Shown piece after piece: positions 47,403-56,520 of a DNA stretch of 64,000 bases (the stretch's first letter is position 1; each line of letters starts with the position of its first letter). Under the pieces are notes generated by a model, which saw only the letters and a program-made list of their open reading frames with translations, made no database searches and was not told the DNA's origin. A program made the position numbers and the translations under genes. This stretch comes from Gammaproteobacteria bacterium (GTDB lineage Bacteria; Pseudomonadota; Gammaproteobacteria; SZUA-229): NCBI GenBank assembly GCA_022340645.1, contig JAJDNP010000050.1, forward strand, positions 1 to 64,000, written 5' to 3'.

Positions 47403-49142
47403 TTAATCTACTGTAACTCGGTTAATTTCTTCAAGGCTGGTGACTCCAGCAATAACTTTTTTTATTGCTGATTGTCTCAGGTTGTCAACACCCTCTCTTT
47501 TTGCCTGATCGGCAACCTGCAATGCAGTTCCGTTCTCCATGATAATGCGGCCTATTTCCTCAGATATCGGCATCACCTGATAGATGCCGACGCGCCCTTT
47601 GTAACCATCACTGCACTGATCGCAACCGACGGCCCTGTACAGGTCAGGTTTGGCATCGATCTGTTCAGTGGTAAAACCTTCTTTTTCCAGGGCGGCGCGA
47701 GGGATGTCAATTTTTTCTTTACAGTGATTGCACAGGCGGCGCGCCAGGCGTTGCGCTATGATCAGGGAAACGGCAGATGCGATATTAAATGGCGGCACGC
47801 CCATGTTAACCAGGCGTGCCAGTGTTAGTGGTGCATCGTTGGTATGCAGTGTTGACAATACAAGATGGCCTGTTTGCGCAGCTTTTATTGCGATTTCTGC
47901 GGTTTGCAGGTCACGAATCTCACCTACCATAATGACATCCGGGTCCTGACGTAAAAAAGAGCGTAATGCTGCCTCAAATGTCAGGCCAACTTTATCATTT
48001 ACATTAACCTGGTTAATGCCCTCAAGATTAATTTCAGCAGGATCTTCGGCGGTAGATATATTGGTGTCAACGGTATTTAAAATGTTAAGACCGGTATACA
48101 GTGACACCGTTTTACCACTACCGGTGGGGCCGGTAACCAGAATCATACCGTATGGATTTGCCAGCGCGTGCAAGTACAGTTCTTTTTGTTCCGGCTCATA
48201 ACCAAGTACGTCGATCCCCAGGGTGGCGCTTGATGGGTCGAGAATACGCAGTACAATTTTTTCACCAAACAGGGTGGGGCAGGTGTTAACACGAAAATCA
48301 ATCGCCTTGTTTTTGGAAATCTTTAATTTGATACGACCGTCTTGCGGAACCCTTTTCTCCGCTGTGTCCATACGAGACATAACTTTTATACGGGCACATA
48401 ACTTGGCACTCATACTTACCGGTGGTTTAGCGATTTCACGTAAAACTCCATCGATACGAAGACGTACGCGGTAGGTTTTTTCATAAGGTTCAAAATGAAT
48501 GTCCGAGGCGCCCTTTTTAATGGCATCAAGCAGAATTTTGTTGATAAAGCGGACAACAGGCGTGTCATCGACTTCAGAACTCGAATCATCTTCTTTCTGT
48601 TCGGCCTCGGGATCAGCAAAATCCAGCTCATCGAGATTTTCCAGGTCATCGTCCATCATTTCGTCCATGGCCTGATCTTCTTCTTCATTAATCAGTTTAT
48701 CTACCATGAAAGATAGCTTGTCCTCTTCTACAAGAACAGCTTCTGTATTAACACCTGTCTGGAACTTGATGTCATCGATAGCAGCATGGTTTGTTGGATC
48801 GGCAATACCGATATACAGGCGATTGCCTCGCTTGAAGAGCGGTAAAACGTGATGCATTTTGACGAGTTTTCTATCGACGATGTTGCGGGGTATTGCTTCA
48901 GGATCAATGGCATCAAGATCAAATACCGGAAGGCCAAATTCTTTTGAAGCTTCCATGGCAATTGTGCTTGCCGAAAGCAGGTTGTTATTGACCAGGTAAC
49001 TGGTAAATGAGACTTTTTCAGCACGCGATACTGATAATGCATTAATGGCAACTGCTTCCTCCAGCAAGCCGCCATTAACCAGCTTACGCGGTAGCCCGTT
49101 TAATTTCACTTGTGCAGCCATGTTTTGGTTTTCAGCAGCCAT
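47403..49142 (-). CDS. pilB: Type IV pilus assembly ATPase PilB
   Basis: PilB is the hexameric ATPase that drives pilus extension. The 579-residue protein has an N-terminal MshEN-like domain (about 1-180) that in relatives can bind c-di-GMP, then the ATPase. Walker A is GPTGSGKTVSLYTGL near residue 335, the Walker B region is QDPDVIMVGEIRD, and a tetra-Cys zinc motif (CNHCKEKI, then CDQCSDGYKGR) follows. No retraction ATPase (pilT) is in this window. It starts the pilBCD-coaE-zapD run. Confidence 0.96.
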   Translation of the reverse strand: MAAENQNMAAQVKLNGLPRKLVNGGLLEEAVAINALSVSRAEKVSFTSYLVNNNLLSASTIAMEASKEFGLPVFDLDAIDPEAIPRNIVDRKLVKMHHVLPLFKRGNRLYIGIADPTNHAAIDDIKFQTGVNTEAVLVEEDKLSFMVDKLINEEEDQAMDEMMDDDLENLDELDFADPEAEQKEDDSSSEVDDTPVVRFINKILLDAIKKGASDIHFEPYEKTYRVRLRIDGVLREIAKPPVSMSAKLCARIKVMSRMDTAEKRVPQDGRIKLKISKNKAIDFRVNTCPTLFGEKIVLRILDPSSATLGIDVLGYEPEQKELYLHALANPYGMILVTGPTGSGKTVSLYTGLNILNTVDTNISTAEDPAEINLEGINQVNVNDKVGLTFEAALRSFLRQDPDVIMVGEIRDLQTAEIAIKAAQTGHLVLSTLHTNDAPLTLARLVNMGVPPFNIASAVSLIIAQRLARRLCNHCKEKIDIPRAALEKEGFTTEQIDAKPDLYRAVGCDQCSDGYKGRVGIYQVMPISEEIGRIIMENGTALQVADQAKREGVDNLRQSAIKKVIAGVTSLEEINRVTVD

Positions 49143-49359
49143 ATGCTCCCCACAGTCAGCGTTTTCGTCCCTTTTATAACTTCAATAATCTCAATAAATC
49201 ATAGTCTATTATTTGATAATTTCTATATCTCCCAGACTGTTGCAGCGATTAAAAGCTAAAATCAGTAGCATCAGCGAGTTAATCGTATGTATATATCGTA
49301 CAAACGCTATAATCAGCCTATTTGCAGCTATTACAAATTGATTTTTTGGTAATAAAAAT

Positions 49360-50091
49360 ATGAGCGACTTAAAAGCAAACTGGAAAGAGATTTTTAAATA
49401 TAAGGTAAAAGCGACATCAATACATATGCTATTGAGTCTGCTGATTTTTGCCGCTTTTTCATATTTTATTGTTTTTGAATGGTATCCAGATGCATTATTT
49501 ACCGCCGATGGAGGCTTAACTGGAATAAAGATAATGGCGGCAATAGACCTGGTTTTAGGACCGAGCCTGACATTTATTATTTTTAACCATACCAAGACCA
49601 TAAAAGAAATAGTGTTTGATTTATCAGTCGTTGCGATGGTACAGGTTAGTGCCTTGATATGGGGTGGTTTACAGGTTTATTCACAACGTCCGGTTGCACT
49701 GGTTATGTGGGAAGGAGGGTTTTATTCTGTCACCGAAGACTATTACAAAAAACAGGGTAAATCTTTGCAAGATGTTGCTGTTTTTAGTGATGATACACCA
49801 TTGATTATCTATGCTGAGACCGATCATTCAGTTGCAAAGCTTAAAGAGATGCGCCGGCTAAATCTGCAGCAGATACCGGCTTATGCCCAGATACATTTAT
49901 ATAAACCGGTGAAAGATAATATTAACAAGATGCTATCTCATCAATTATCAAATATTTATTTGATGGGACTTGGTGGTGATTATATTGCTGAAAACGATCA
50001 GCATGTTTTTACAGGTAATGCAAAACATAAAAAGCTGCTAATTTACCTCGATTCAGAAGCGAAGCTTGTTACGCTGAAATCGTTGCAATAA
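49360..50091 (+). CDS. TfpX/TfpZ-type pilin accessory protein
   Basis: The 243-residue inner membrane protein has three or four N-terminal helices (about residues 18-110) with WYPDALFTADGGLTGIKIM and LGPSLTFIIFNHTKTIKEIV, then a soluble part to the end. These motifs match the TfpX/TfpZ accessory family, whose genes lie next to pilins and help stabilise or assemble a specific pilin allele. It is convergent with pilA across a bidirectional terminator, which supports that pairing. TATAAT at 49308-49313 is a possible -10, with no good -35. Confidence 0.87.
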   Translation: MSDLKANWKEIFKYKVKATSIHMLLSLLIFAAFSYFIVFEWYPDALFTADGGLTGIKIMAAIDLVLGPSLTFIIFNHTKTIKEIVFDLSVVAMVQVSALIWGGLQVYSQRPVALVMWEGGFYSVTEDYYKKQGKSLQDVAVFSDDTPLIIYAETDHSVAKLKEMRRLNLQQIPAYAQIHLYKPVKDNINKMLSHQLSNIYLMGLGGDYIAENDQHVFTGNAKHKKLLIYLDSEAKLVTLKSLQ

Positions 50092-50162
50092 ATAGCGAAC
50101 AATAGCTTGGCCCCATAGCTAACAACGACTCCCTGCTGCTTGCTGACTTTCTGATGCAACAT

Positions 50163-50197
50163 AAAAAAGCCCTGGTTAAATAAACCAGGGCTTTATT
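50163..50197 (-). terminator. Bidirectional terminator between pilA and tfpX
   Basis: Arms 50166-50177 and 50183-50194 (AAAGCCCTGGTT and its complement) form a 12-base stem with a 5-base loop. On the minus strand it is followed by a run of T (complement of 50163-50168), so it should end pilA transcripts well; the plus-strand T-tract is shorter. Confidence 0.85.
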
Positions 50198-50237
50198 CAT
50201 ACCAGCTTAGATAATACCAAGCGTGTATTCAGGTTGC

Positions 50238-50669
50238 TTAACACCAGCCAGCAGCAACACATGTACCTGTCGTTGCCCATGTGACCTGGCCAGCAGCATC
50301 AAGTGTGCCGGTGATAACATGAGTCTTGGCTGCAGTGCCGATATTCTGACTTGTTGCGGTTGCTGATACCTGGTTTGCTGCAACTTTTGCAGTTACAACG
50401 CTGGCAACATAACCTGAGGCGCCAACGTCATTTACGCCGCCGCCGCCGCCATTGATACACAGGTCACCGAAAGTTGTAGTGGTAGCTCGTGTCTGGCCGC
50501 AGATTTCAATAGCTGATTTCACATTTGAAGATGCGAGAACCACTTCTGAGAATTTAGCTTTATTTGTGTAAGTCTGGTAAGCAGGCAATGCAACAGAAGC
50601 CAGGATGCCGATAATGGCGATTACGATCATTAATTCGATCAGTGTGAAACCTTGTTGAACTTTATTCAT
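50238..50669 (-). CDS. pilA: Type IV major pilin PilA
   Basis: The 143-residue prepilin has a 7-residue leader (MNKVQQG) cut by PilD before Phe, Glu at mature position 5 ([20 protein letters not shown]) and the long N-terminal alpha helix. The globular part has four Cys: two around residues 53-68 ([15 protein letters not shown]) and two at the very end (CVAAGWC), which suggests two disulfides, the last pair enclosing a tiny loop of five residues. AGAGATT precedes the ATG. It has its own sigma-54 promoter upstream. Confidence 0.96.
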   Translation of the reverse strand: MNKVQQGFTLIELMIVIAIIGILASVALPAYQTYTNKAKFSEVVLASSNVKSAIEICGQTRATTTTFGDLCINGGGGGVNDVGASGYVASVVTAKVAANQVSATATSQNIGTAAKTHVITGTLDAAGQVTWATTGTCVAAGWC

Positions 50670-50787
50670 GAATCTCTCCGAAAAATAACTTAAATTTTTT
50701 ATTAATGTTTTTGTATTTAGGTATTTATATATTTATGTATTTTTGTATTTAATTTATGTCTCATAGGTTAAAGACTGATATTGATAT

Positions 50788-50803
50788 AGCAGAGACTGTG
50801 CCA
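50788..50803 (-). promoter_or_regulatory. Sigma-54 promoter of pilA
   Basis: Read on the minus strand the site is TGGCACAGTCTCTGCT: a GG at -24 and a GC at -12 separated by exactly 10 bases, as RpoN holoenzyme needs. It is about 120 bases before the pilA start, giving a leader of about 108 bases. PilR, encoded just upstream, is a sigma-54 activator, which fits the classical PilSR-RpoN circuit. Confidence 0.85.
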
Positions 50804-51017
50804 CTTTGTGTAAAATATTTTTATTTACTATTAAATCAATCGATTATACATAGTAGTTGCATTATCGATTGTTTTTACAACAATGCTGAAATTGTCACAA
50901 TGTGACATTTTTGTATGACAGGAGACAGTTTTCTTATGAAAGTCGTCAGTTGGCAGCTGGCAGTTAGCAGTTGGTAATATATAAAAGATTATTGCTGTCT
51001 CGTTCACTGTTAGGGGC

Positions 51018-51137
51018 ATGGACTGGGGGCCGTTACCTGAGACCGTATGCCGCATGGATGCGGCATACGGGCGTACAAGGATGCCATGTTTTTATCTTTT
51101 TTGGACAGCGCGTCTCAGGTAATGGTTTCCAGTTCAT
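51018..51137 (+). repeat. Dispersed palindromic element family B, copy 2
   Basis: Arms 51018-51043 and 51112-51137 pair over 26 positions, 21 as Watson-Crick and 5 as G-T pairs, always with G in the left arm. The central CTGAGACCGTATGCCGCATG block matches the reverse complement of 10088-10189; about 20 extra bases near 51087-51110 are unique to this copy. Confidence 0.85.
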
Positions 51138-51238
51138 ATCTCGGATGGTATAAATACAGGCGCCTCCATACAGAACAATGGCTTATTGAACTCTTACTTA
51201 TATTAGCGGGACACCCATTGATAAAAGATAATAAATGC

Positions 51239-52588
51239 TTACTCAATATCAAGCTTTTCCAGGCGATAGCGTAACTGTCTTAAACTTAAGCCCAGCAATT
51301 TTGCTGCAGCTGTTTTATTCCAGCGGGTTTTTTCCAGTGCCTGTTTAATGCTTTGTCGTTCCTGTCCAGCCAGATCCAGCGCCCCAACACTAGCCGATTC
51401 GGAGACGATAATGCCGTTATCTGAAATTTTATTCGTGGCTGCAGGTTTCAGCTGTAAGTCCGTTACAGTAATGCTATTGTTATCAGATAAAGCGATAGCA
51501 CGCTCCAGTATATTTTCCAGTTCACGCACGTTACCTGGAAAATGATAGTCTTGCAGGGCATTGATTGCATCGCTATTAATTGAAGGTACCGCCATCCCCG
51601 TTTTTTCTGCCAGGTTGCTGAGCAGTTGTTTTACGAATAACGGAATGTCTTCTTTTCTTTCGCGCAGGCTGGGGATTGTGAGTTCAATGACATTAATACG
51701 GTAAAAGAGATCTTCTCGAAAAGCGCCTTCAGCGACCAGTTGAACGAGATTTTTATGACTGGCACTGAGAATTCTAACGTCAACCGGCGTTTCTTGCGAT
51801 GCGCCTACAGGACGTATCGATTTTTCCTGTATCGCACGCAATAGCTTTACCTGCATGTTCAATGGCAGTTCGGCAATTTCATCGAGGAAAAGGGTACCGC
51901 CGTTAGCGGCTTCAAACAATCCCTGTTTGTCTGCGTGTGCACCGGTGAAGCTGCCCTTGATATGGCCGAAGAATTCACTTTCCATCAGCTCGGCAGATAT
52001 TGCGCCGCAATTCACGGGAACAAATGGTTTATTCTGTCTTGGGCCCTGTTGATGAATCATTCTGGCGACACGTTCCTTACCTGAGCCTGATTCACCGTGG
52101 ATAAATACCGGCGCCTGGTTTCTTGCCAGTTTGGCAATACTGTTTAACAGGTTTTTGACCGCGGCTGATTTGCCGGTTATGGTGATTTTGTCTTTATCGT
52201 TTTTTTTGTTACCGGTTTTTTCAGGAAGTGTTGTAGCCGCCGACACGAGATTACGTAATATCTGTATATCTACAGGCTTTGAAACAAAATCAAAAGCACC
52301 GGCCTTTAATGCTATTACGGCTGATTCCATATTTCCATGTGCGGTTATAACTGCAATTGGTATGTTCTTGAAATTGTTTTGAACGTATTCGACAAGTTCT
52401 ATGCCATTGCCGTCAGGCAGGCGCATGTCTGTAAGACATAAATCAAAGTGTTCTGTTTCAAGCAGTCGTTTTGCATCGCTGAGATTGAGCGCTGACTGCG
52501 AGGCGATGTCCATCCGCATCAGAGTAATTTCAATAAGTTCGCAAATGTCTGCCTCATCATCAACTATGAGTACTTTTTTTGCTGTCAT
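51239..52588 (-). CDS. pilR: Sigma-54-dependent response regulator PilR
   Basis: The 449-residue regulator has a receiver domain (residues 1-120; phospho-acceptor Asp in LCLTDMRLPDG), a AAA+ domain with GESGSGKE (Walker A), GSFTGAHADK (the GAFTGA loop that touches sigma-54) and GGTLFLDEIAELPL (Walker B), and a C-terminal Fis-type helix-turn-helix (NKTAAAKLLGLSLRQLRYRL). It should activate pilA from the -24/-12 site at 50788. It lies 110 bases behind pilS; in many relatives the two genes overlap. Confidence 0.95.
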   Translation of the reverse strand: MTAKKVLIVDDEADICELIEITLMRMDIASQSALNLSDAKRLLETEHFDLCLTDMRLPDGNGIELVEYVQNNFKNIPIAVITAHGNMESAVIALKAGAFDFVSKPVDIQILRNLVSAATTLPEKTGNKKNDKDKITITGKSAAVKNLLNSIAKLARNQAPVFIHGESGSGKERVARMIHQQGPRQNKPFVPVNCGAISAELMESEFFGHIKGSFTGAHADKQGLFEAANGGTLFLDEIAELPLNMQVKLLRAIQEKSIRPVGASQETPVDVRILSASHKNLVQLVAEGAFREDLFYRINVIELTIPSLRERKEDIPLFVKQLLSNLAEKTGMAVPSINSDAINALQDYHFPGNVRELENILERAIALSDNNSITVTDLQLKPAATNKISDNGIIVSESASVGALDLAGQERQSIKQALEKTRWNKTAAAKLLGLSLRQLRYRLEKLDIE

Positions 52589-52698
52589 ATGTTATCCATT
52601 TTTTGTCTATCTACCGGTTTTCGTCGAGGCTATTGCGGGCAAGGTGTGTTTCGCCAGGACTGGTACTGTTTATCTGTTACAACTTTGCATATCTGCGT

Positions 52699-54336
52699 TT
52701 ATTGAGACTGTTGAAAATATATTCTAAAGCAGGTGCCATCGATGGGCAGCGATATATGTCTTATTTTAGCACGGTTACTTTCGATCACTTCTTTCGTGAT
52801 GTATAAACCCAGGCCGGTGCCTTCTGAACTGGTTGTGAAAAAGGGGTCAAAAATATGCGCCTGGGATTCCTTGTCTATGCCCGGGCCATTATCGATAACG
52901 TCAACATAGGGTCGTCCGCTGTCATTATCCAGTGTCCCCTGTATAGTGATCAGGATATCAGCGCGTTCCCTGGTTGAATGGCTAATAGCATTAGTGCACA
53001 AATTCCACATAACCTGGTGCAGCTGGTTTGAATCGAACATAATCTCGATATCCTGAGGATCGATATCTATTTGCATTTGAGATAACCGTAAATTATGTGT
53101 TGCCACACATTCTTCTCTGAATTGCAGTAACCATGGATAAAGCCTGATGTTTTCTGGCGTGCCGCGTTGCTGCCTGGACAGCTGCAAAACATTTTCAACA
53201 ATATTGTTGAGGCGTTTTGTCTGTGTATTGATTATGCAGGTTAATTTTATTTCGGATGCATCCGTTGATGTTTCACTTAGCAGCTGTCCGGCGTGATTGA
53301 TAGCGGCGAGAGGGTTGCGAATTTCATGCGCAATGCTTGCCGTTAGACGGCCGAGCGAGGCCAGTTTTATCTGTTGAAACCGCTGCGCTAATTTTGTTGC
53401 ATCTTCAATAAAGACCAGGGTGCGGCCATGAATTTTGTTATTTGGCTTGTTCGCGATATCAATATGACTGAATCCCGGCTGTAAATCGGGCAGTCCCTGT
53501 GGCTGCTGAATCGGCTGATGATTTTGAATTGCATTATGGCTCCAGTCGATAAACCGATGATAGAGTTCAACTGAAACATCTTTTATATTGGTTCGTGAAT
53601 CCACGGTGATGTTGCCGAGAAGTTCAAGTGCGGCATTGTTTGCCATTAGTATCTGGCCGTTATTTTTTATTACCATTATGCCGGTACGCATTTTCCTGAT
53701 AATGTGTTCATTCATTTGAACGATGGTTTCCAGTTCATAACTGGTTTTTTCCGCCAGTTTTTCTGATTCTTTTAGCCTTTTAGAGGTATAGATAGTCAGG
53801 AAAGCGGAAATAAAGATCAAAATACCGAGCAATCCGGCCTGTGTGAAAGCAGGCGTATAATCTGCGTAGCTGACCTGTGAATAAATCTGTTCGCCAATGA
53901 TGACTAATGTTGTAATTGCGGCAAATAGAATCGTTGTCTGTTTCGGTAAAAACAGGCTGGTCATTGAAACGCTGATAATCAGCAGCATACCAAGGCCTGT
54001 GCGAATGCCGCCGGTGGCGTGCATCAACAGGATAATGCAGGAAATATCGACCAGGGTATGTACAATGACCTGTGTAGTTACCCCCGGGTTTCGATAAAAA
54101 ATACCGATAAAAAACAGGGAGCTGGCGACGAGATAAATGAGGGAAGCAGTTATAAATATATCAGTGTGAATAAAACCGCTGTAGATAAGCTGAAACAGCC
54201 AGCCGTTTAAATAGAGGGTAATAAAAAACAGCGCCAGTGAGAACCGAAAATAATTAAACAGACGCAGCCGATACCAGATATCGTGCGAACTCTGAGAAAT
54301 TGTATTACTGGCAATCGTTATTTGATTAGCTGACAC
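52699..54336 (-). CDS. pilS: Sensor histidine kinase PilS
   Basis: The 545-residue kinase has six predicted N-terminal helices (about residues 25-185), a coiled-coil link, a PAS domain (about 205-320; MRTGIMVIKNNGQILMANNA) and a kinase core. The H-box is LTASIAHEIRNPLAAINHAG with the phospho-acceptor His; the N-box is QVMWNLCTNAISHS, and the G boxes are DNGPGID and GTGLGLYITKEV. In other bacteria PilS senses pilin in the membrane and controls PilR. The gene order pilS-pilR-pilA is reversed on the minus strand. Confidence 0.95.
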   Translation of the reverse strand: MSANQITIASNTISQSSHDIWYRLRLFNYFRFSLALFFITLYLNGWLFQLIYSGFIHTDIFITASLIYLVASSLFFIGIFYRNPGVTTQVIVHTLVDISCIILLMHATGGIRTGLGMLLIISVSMTSLFLPKQTTILFAAITTLVIIGEQIYSQVSYADYTPAFTQAGLLGILIFISAFLTIYTSKRLKESEKLAEKTSYELETIVQMNEHIIRKMRTGIMVIKNNGQILMANNAALELLGNITVDSRTNIKDVSVELYHRFIDWSHNAIQNHQPIQQPQGLPDLQPGFSHIDIANKPNNKIHGRTLVFIEDATKLAQRFQQIKLASLGRLTASIAHEIRNPLAAINHAGQLLSETSTDASEIKLTCIINTQTKRLNNIVENVLQLSRQQRGTPENIRLYPWLLQFREECVATHNLRLSQMQIDIDPQDIEIMFDSNQLHQVMWNLCTNAISHSTRERADILITIQGTLDNDSGRPYVDVIDNGPGIDKESQAHIFDPFFTTSSEGTGLGLYITKEVIESNRAKIRHISLPIDGTCFRIYFQQSQ

Positions 54337-54413
54337 GCGAGTATCTTTGTTACTTGTTTTTTCCCCTTATCTGGCCAAGTATAGTTGCTAATTGCAATCT
54401 GCATGCCTGAACG

Positions 54414-54503
54414 CTATTTTTTGTGTTTTTTTCGATTAAACAGAAAAAGTACTCCGAGGACGATGACGGTGATTGCTGCAATGATAAATAGTAGGCGTAG
54501 CAT
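54414..54503 (-). CDS. Tiny one-helix membrane protein (29 residues)
   Basis: A frame from ATG 54503 to TAG 54414 encodes MLRLLFIIAAITVIVLGVLF followed by LFNRKKHKK: one membrane helix and a basic cytoplasmic tail. It lies upstream of pilS, where pseudomonads have a short membrane protein of the PP0621 family; this copy lacks that family's metal-binding tail. The ribosome site (AAGAA) is weak. The rest of the 324-base gap 54337-54660 shows nothing else. It may be a real small protein or a chance frame. Confidence 0.4.
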   Translation of the reverse strand: MLRLLFIIAAITVIVLGVLFLFNRKKHKK

Positions 54504-54660
54504 GTTAAAATTTCTTGGTTAAATGTTGTTAGAGAAGAATGATGCAGTCTGTCAGTTTAAGGTGATTTTAGTGACGCAGTGCCATTTAAAACCAGTATAT
54601 TCTATTAAGAAGCATGAACAAGTTCATATTTTACGATATCGATAGAAGAATCTGCTAAAA

Positions 54661-56409
54661 ATGGTCTCTCTGCCAGAGATTTATCCGAAATCAGATAGAC
54701 ACATCCCCGGTCATGAGCCAGCAATTATGAGTCAGAGTGAATCCGTTAAATCCTCGAAGATACATCCTTCAGCGCCGATAGACATTGTTATGGTACAGGA
54801 TGTGTTCCAGGTCGGCGATATTAAACGCAATGCCGAGAAAATAATCAAGGCGTCTATCAGGGCAAGCCAGCAAGGCGCCGACCTGGTTGTATTTCCGGAA
54901 CTGGCACTGACCGGCTATCCTCCCGAGGATTTGTTGTATCGTCAGGGCTTCCTCAGGCAGGTAAAACATGAGTGTAAGCGAATTCAGCAAAGCTTAAAGA
55001 ATAACGTCGGTGATACCGGGGTCATATTTGGATTACCGCACGAACACTCGGCTAGCCTTTATAATGCAGCCGTATTAATAAGTAATGGCATAATCAGGCA
55101 ATACTACTTTAAACAGTCTTTACCGAATTACTCGGTTTTTGATGAAGTGCGTTATTTTGTTGCCGGACATGAAATAGCGGTGATTGATGTTAGGGGTTAC
55201 AAAATAGGCCTGTTAATTTGTGAGGATGTATGGCAGGAGTCGGTAGTAAAACAGGCAAAAAACGCCGGCGCGCAGGCGATTGTTGTAATTAACGCTTCGC
55301 CTTTTCATATTGATAAGCATGCTGAACGGATTGCGATGCTGCAAAATCACGCAAAGCAGTTTGCTGTGCCTATTATGTATCTCAATATGACGGGCGGCCA
55401 GGATGAACTGGTATTTGACGGTGATTCGCTGGTAGTGAACAGGCGGGGTGAACTGATAGCGCGTGCAGGATTATTCGAAGCAGATACCATTGAGCTGAGG
55501 TTTGACGGTGAAGATGTCACATCGCGACAGCAAGCAATAACTGAAGCGCCCGATGAAACTGTGAGCGCTGAAGCAATGATTTATAAAGCACTGCTAACAG
55601 GGGTTCGGGATTTTGTGCATCAAAACGGCTTTAGCCGAGTGATAATCGGCCTGTCAGGGGGGGTGGATTCGGCATTGACCCTGGCTATTGCTGTCGATGC
55701 CCTGGGTGCCGATAACGTTCATGCCGTGATGATGCCCTCACGTTATACCGCGGATATCAGCCTGCAGGATGCGGAAGCAGAGGCTGAAATACTGGGCGTG
55801 AAATATGATGTGATAGCGATAGAAAATGTATTCAACAGTTTCTTGACATCGCTGGCGCCGGTATTCAAAGGTGCGCCGGTCGATACCACGGAAGAAAATA
55901 TACAGGCGCGCTGCCGGGGCGTATTGCTTATGGCGATTTCTAATAAAACAGGCAGCATGGTTTTAACGACCGGCAATAAAAGTGAAATGGCTGTTGGCTA
56001 TGCAACTTTATATGGCGATATGTGCGGCGGCTTTGCGCCGATAAAAGATGTCTGCAAAACACTGGTATATAAATTATGCCGTTACAGAAACGGTGTGTCG
56101 GCGGTTATTCCTGAACGCGTATTAACACGCCCGCCAAGCGCGGAACTTAGAGAAGATCAATGTGACCAGGATTCGTTACCGGACTATGATGTGCTGGACC
56201 GCATTCTGGAATTATCGGTGGAACAGGATAAGCCCGTTGATGATATTGTCGCTGAGGGTATTGACCGTGAAACAGTATTAAAGGTGATTACGCTGGTGCA
56301 GCGCAACGAGTATAAACGCCGGCAGTCTGCTCCAGGAATTCGTATAACCCGCCGCGCCTTTGGCCGTGACCGGCGTTACCCGATTACTTCGGGTTTTCGC
56401 CGGGATTAA
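54661..56409 (+). CDS. nadE: Glutamine-dependent NAD synthetase
   Basis: NadE turns deamido-NAD, ATP and glutamine into NAD. The 582-residue protein has an N-terminal nitrilase-type amidase with the Glu of VVFPELALTGYPPED, a Lys region and the Cys of GLLICEDVWQ (the Glu-Lys-Cys triad), then the synthetase domain with the P-loop VIIGLSGGVDSALTLAIAVD, TTGNKSEMAVGYATLYGDM and PPSAELREDQ. The start is uncertain: ATG 54661 or ATG 54727 (560 residues), neither with a strong Shine-Dalgarno. The extra N-terminal residues are not conserved in the family. Confidence 0.95.
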   Translation: MVSLPEIYPKSDRHIPGHEPAIMSQSESVKSSKIHPSAPIDIVMVQDVFQVGDIKRNAEKIIKASIRASQQGADLVVFPELALTGYPPEDLLYRQGFLRQVKHECKRIQQSLKNNVGDTGVIFGLPHEHSASLYNAAVLISNGIIRQYYFKQSLPNYSVFDEVRYFVAGHEIAVIDVRGYKIGLLICEDVWQESVVKQAKNAGAQAIVVINASPFHIDKHAERIAMLQNHAKQFAVPIMYLNMTGGQDELVFDGDSLVVNRRGELIARAGLFEADTIELRFDGEDVTSRQQAITEAPDETVSAEAMIYKALLTGVRDFVHQNGFSRVIIGLSGGVDSALTLAIAVDALGADNVHAVMMPSRYTADISLQDAEAEAEILGVKYDVIAIENVFNSFLTSLAPVFKGAPVDTTEENIQARCRGVLLMAISNKTGSMVLTTGNKSEMAVGYATLYGDMCGGFAPIKDVCKTLVYKLCRYRNGVSAVIPERVLTRPPSAELREDQCDQDSLPDYDVLDRILELSVEQDKPVDDIVAEGIDRETVLKVITLVQRNEYKRRQSAPGIRITRRAFGRDRRYPITSGFRRD

Positions 56410-56415
56410 AAGCTT

Positions 56416-56516
56416 AAAAGCGTTCACCACAGAGAACACAGAGTAAGCCTTTTTGTATTTTCTGCGCATAGCGCAGAAACACACAAAACTCTGTGTCTCT
56501 GTGATGAAAAATGCTT
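56416..56516. repeat. Inverted repeat between nadE and bamD
   Basis: The gap between convergent genes is almost filled by an imperfect palindrome: CACAGAGAACACAGAGT at 56428-56444 pairs with ACTCTGTGTCTCTGTG at 56488-56503, flanked by AAAAGC/GCTTTT. A small inner hairpin lies at 56461-56477 (TCTGCGC/GCGCAGA). It could stop both transcripts. Confidence 0.7.
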
Positions 56517-56520
56517 TTAT

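Larger units (their letters stand above)
50670..51238. other. Gap upstream of pilA, toward pilR
   Basis: The first 120 bases are the AT-rich untranslated leader and the sigma-54 promoter of pilA. Positions about 50800-51010 are AT-rich; PilR should bind here, but I could not define a site. The family B palindrome fills 51018-51137. No gene is supported. Confidence 0.6.
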
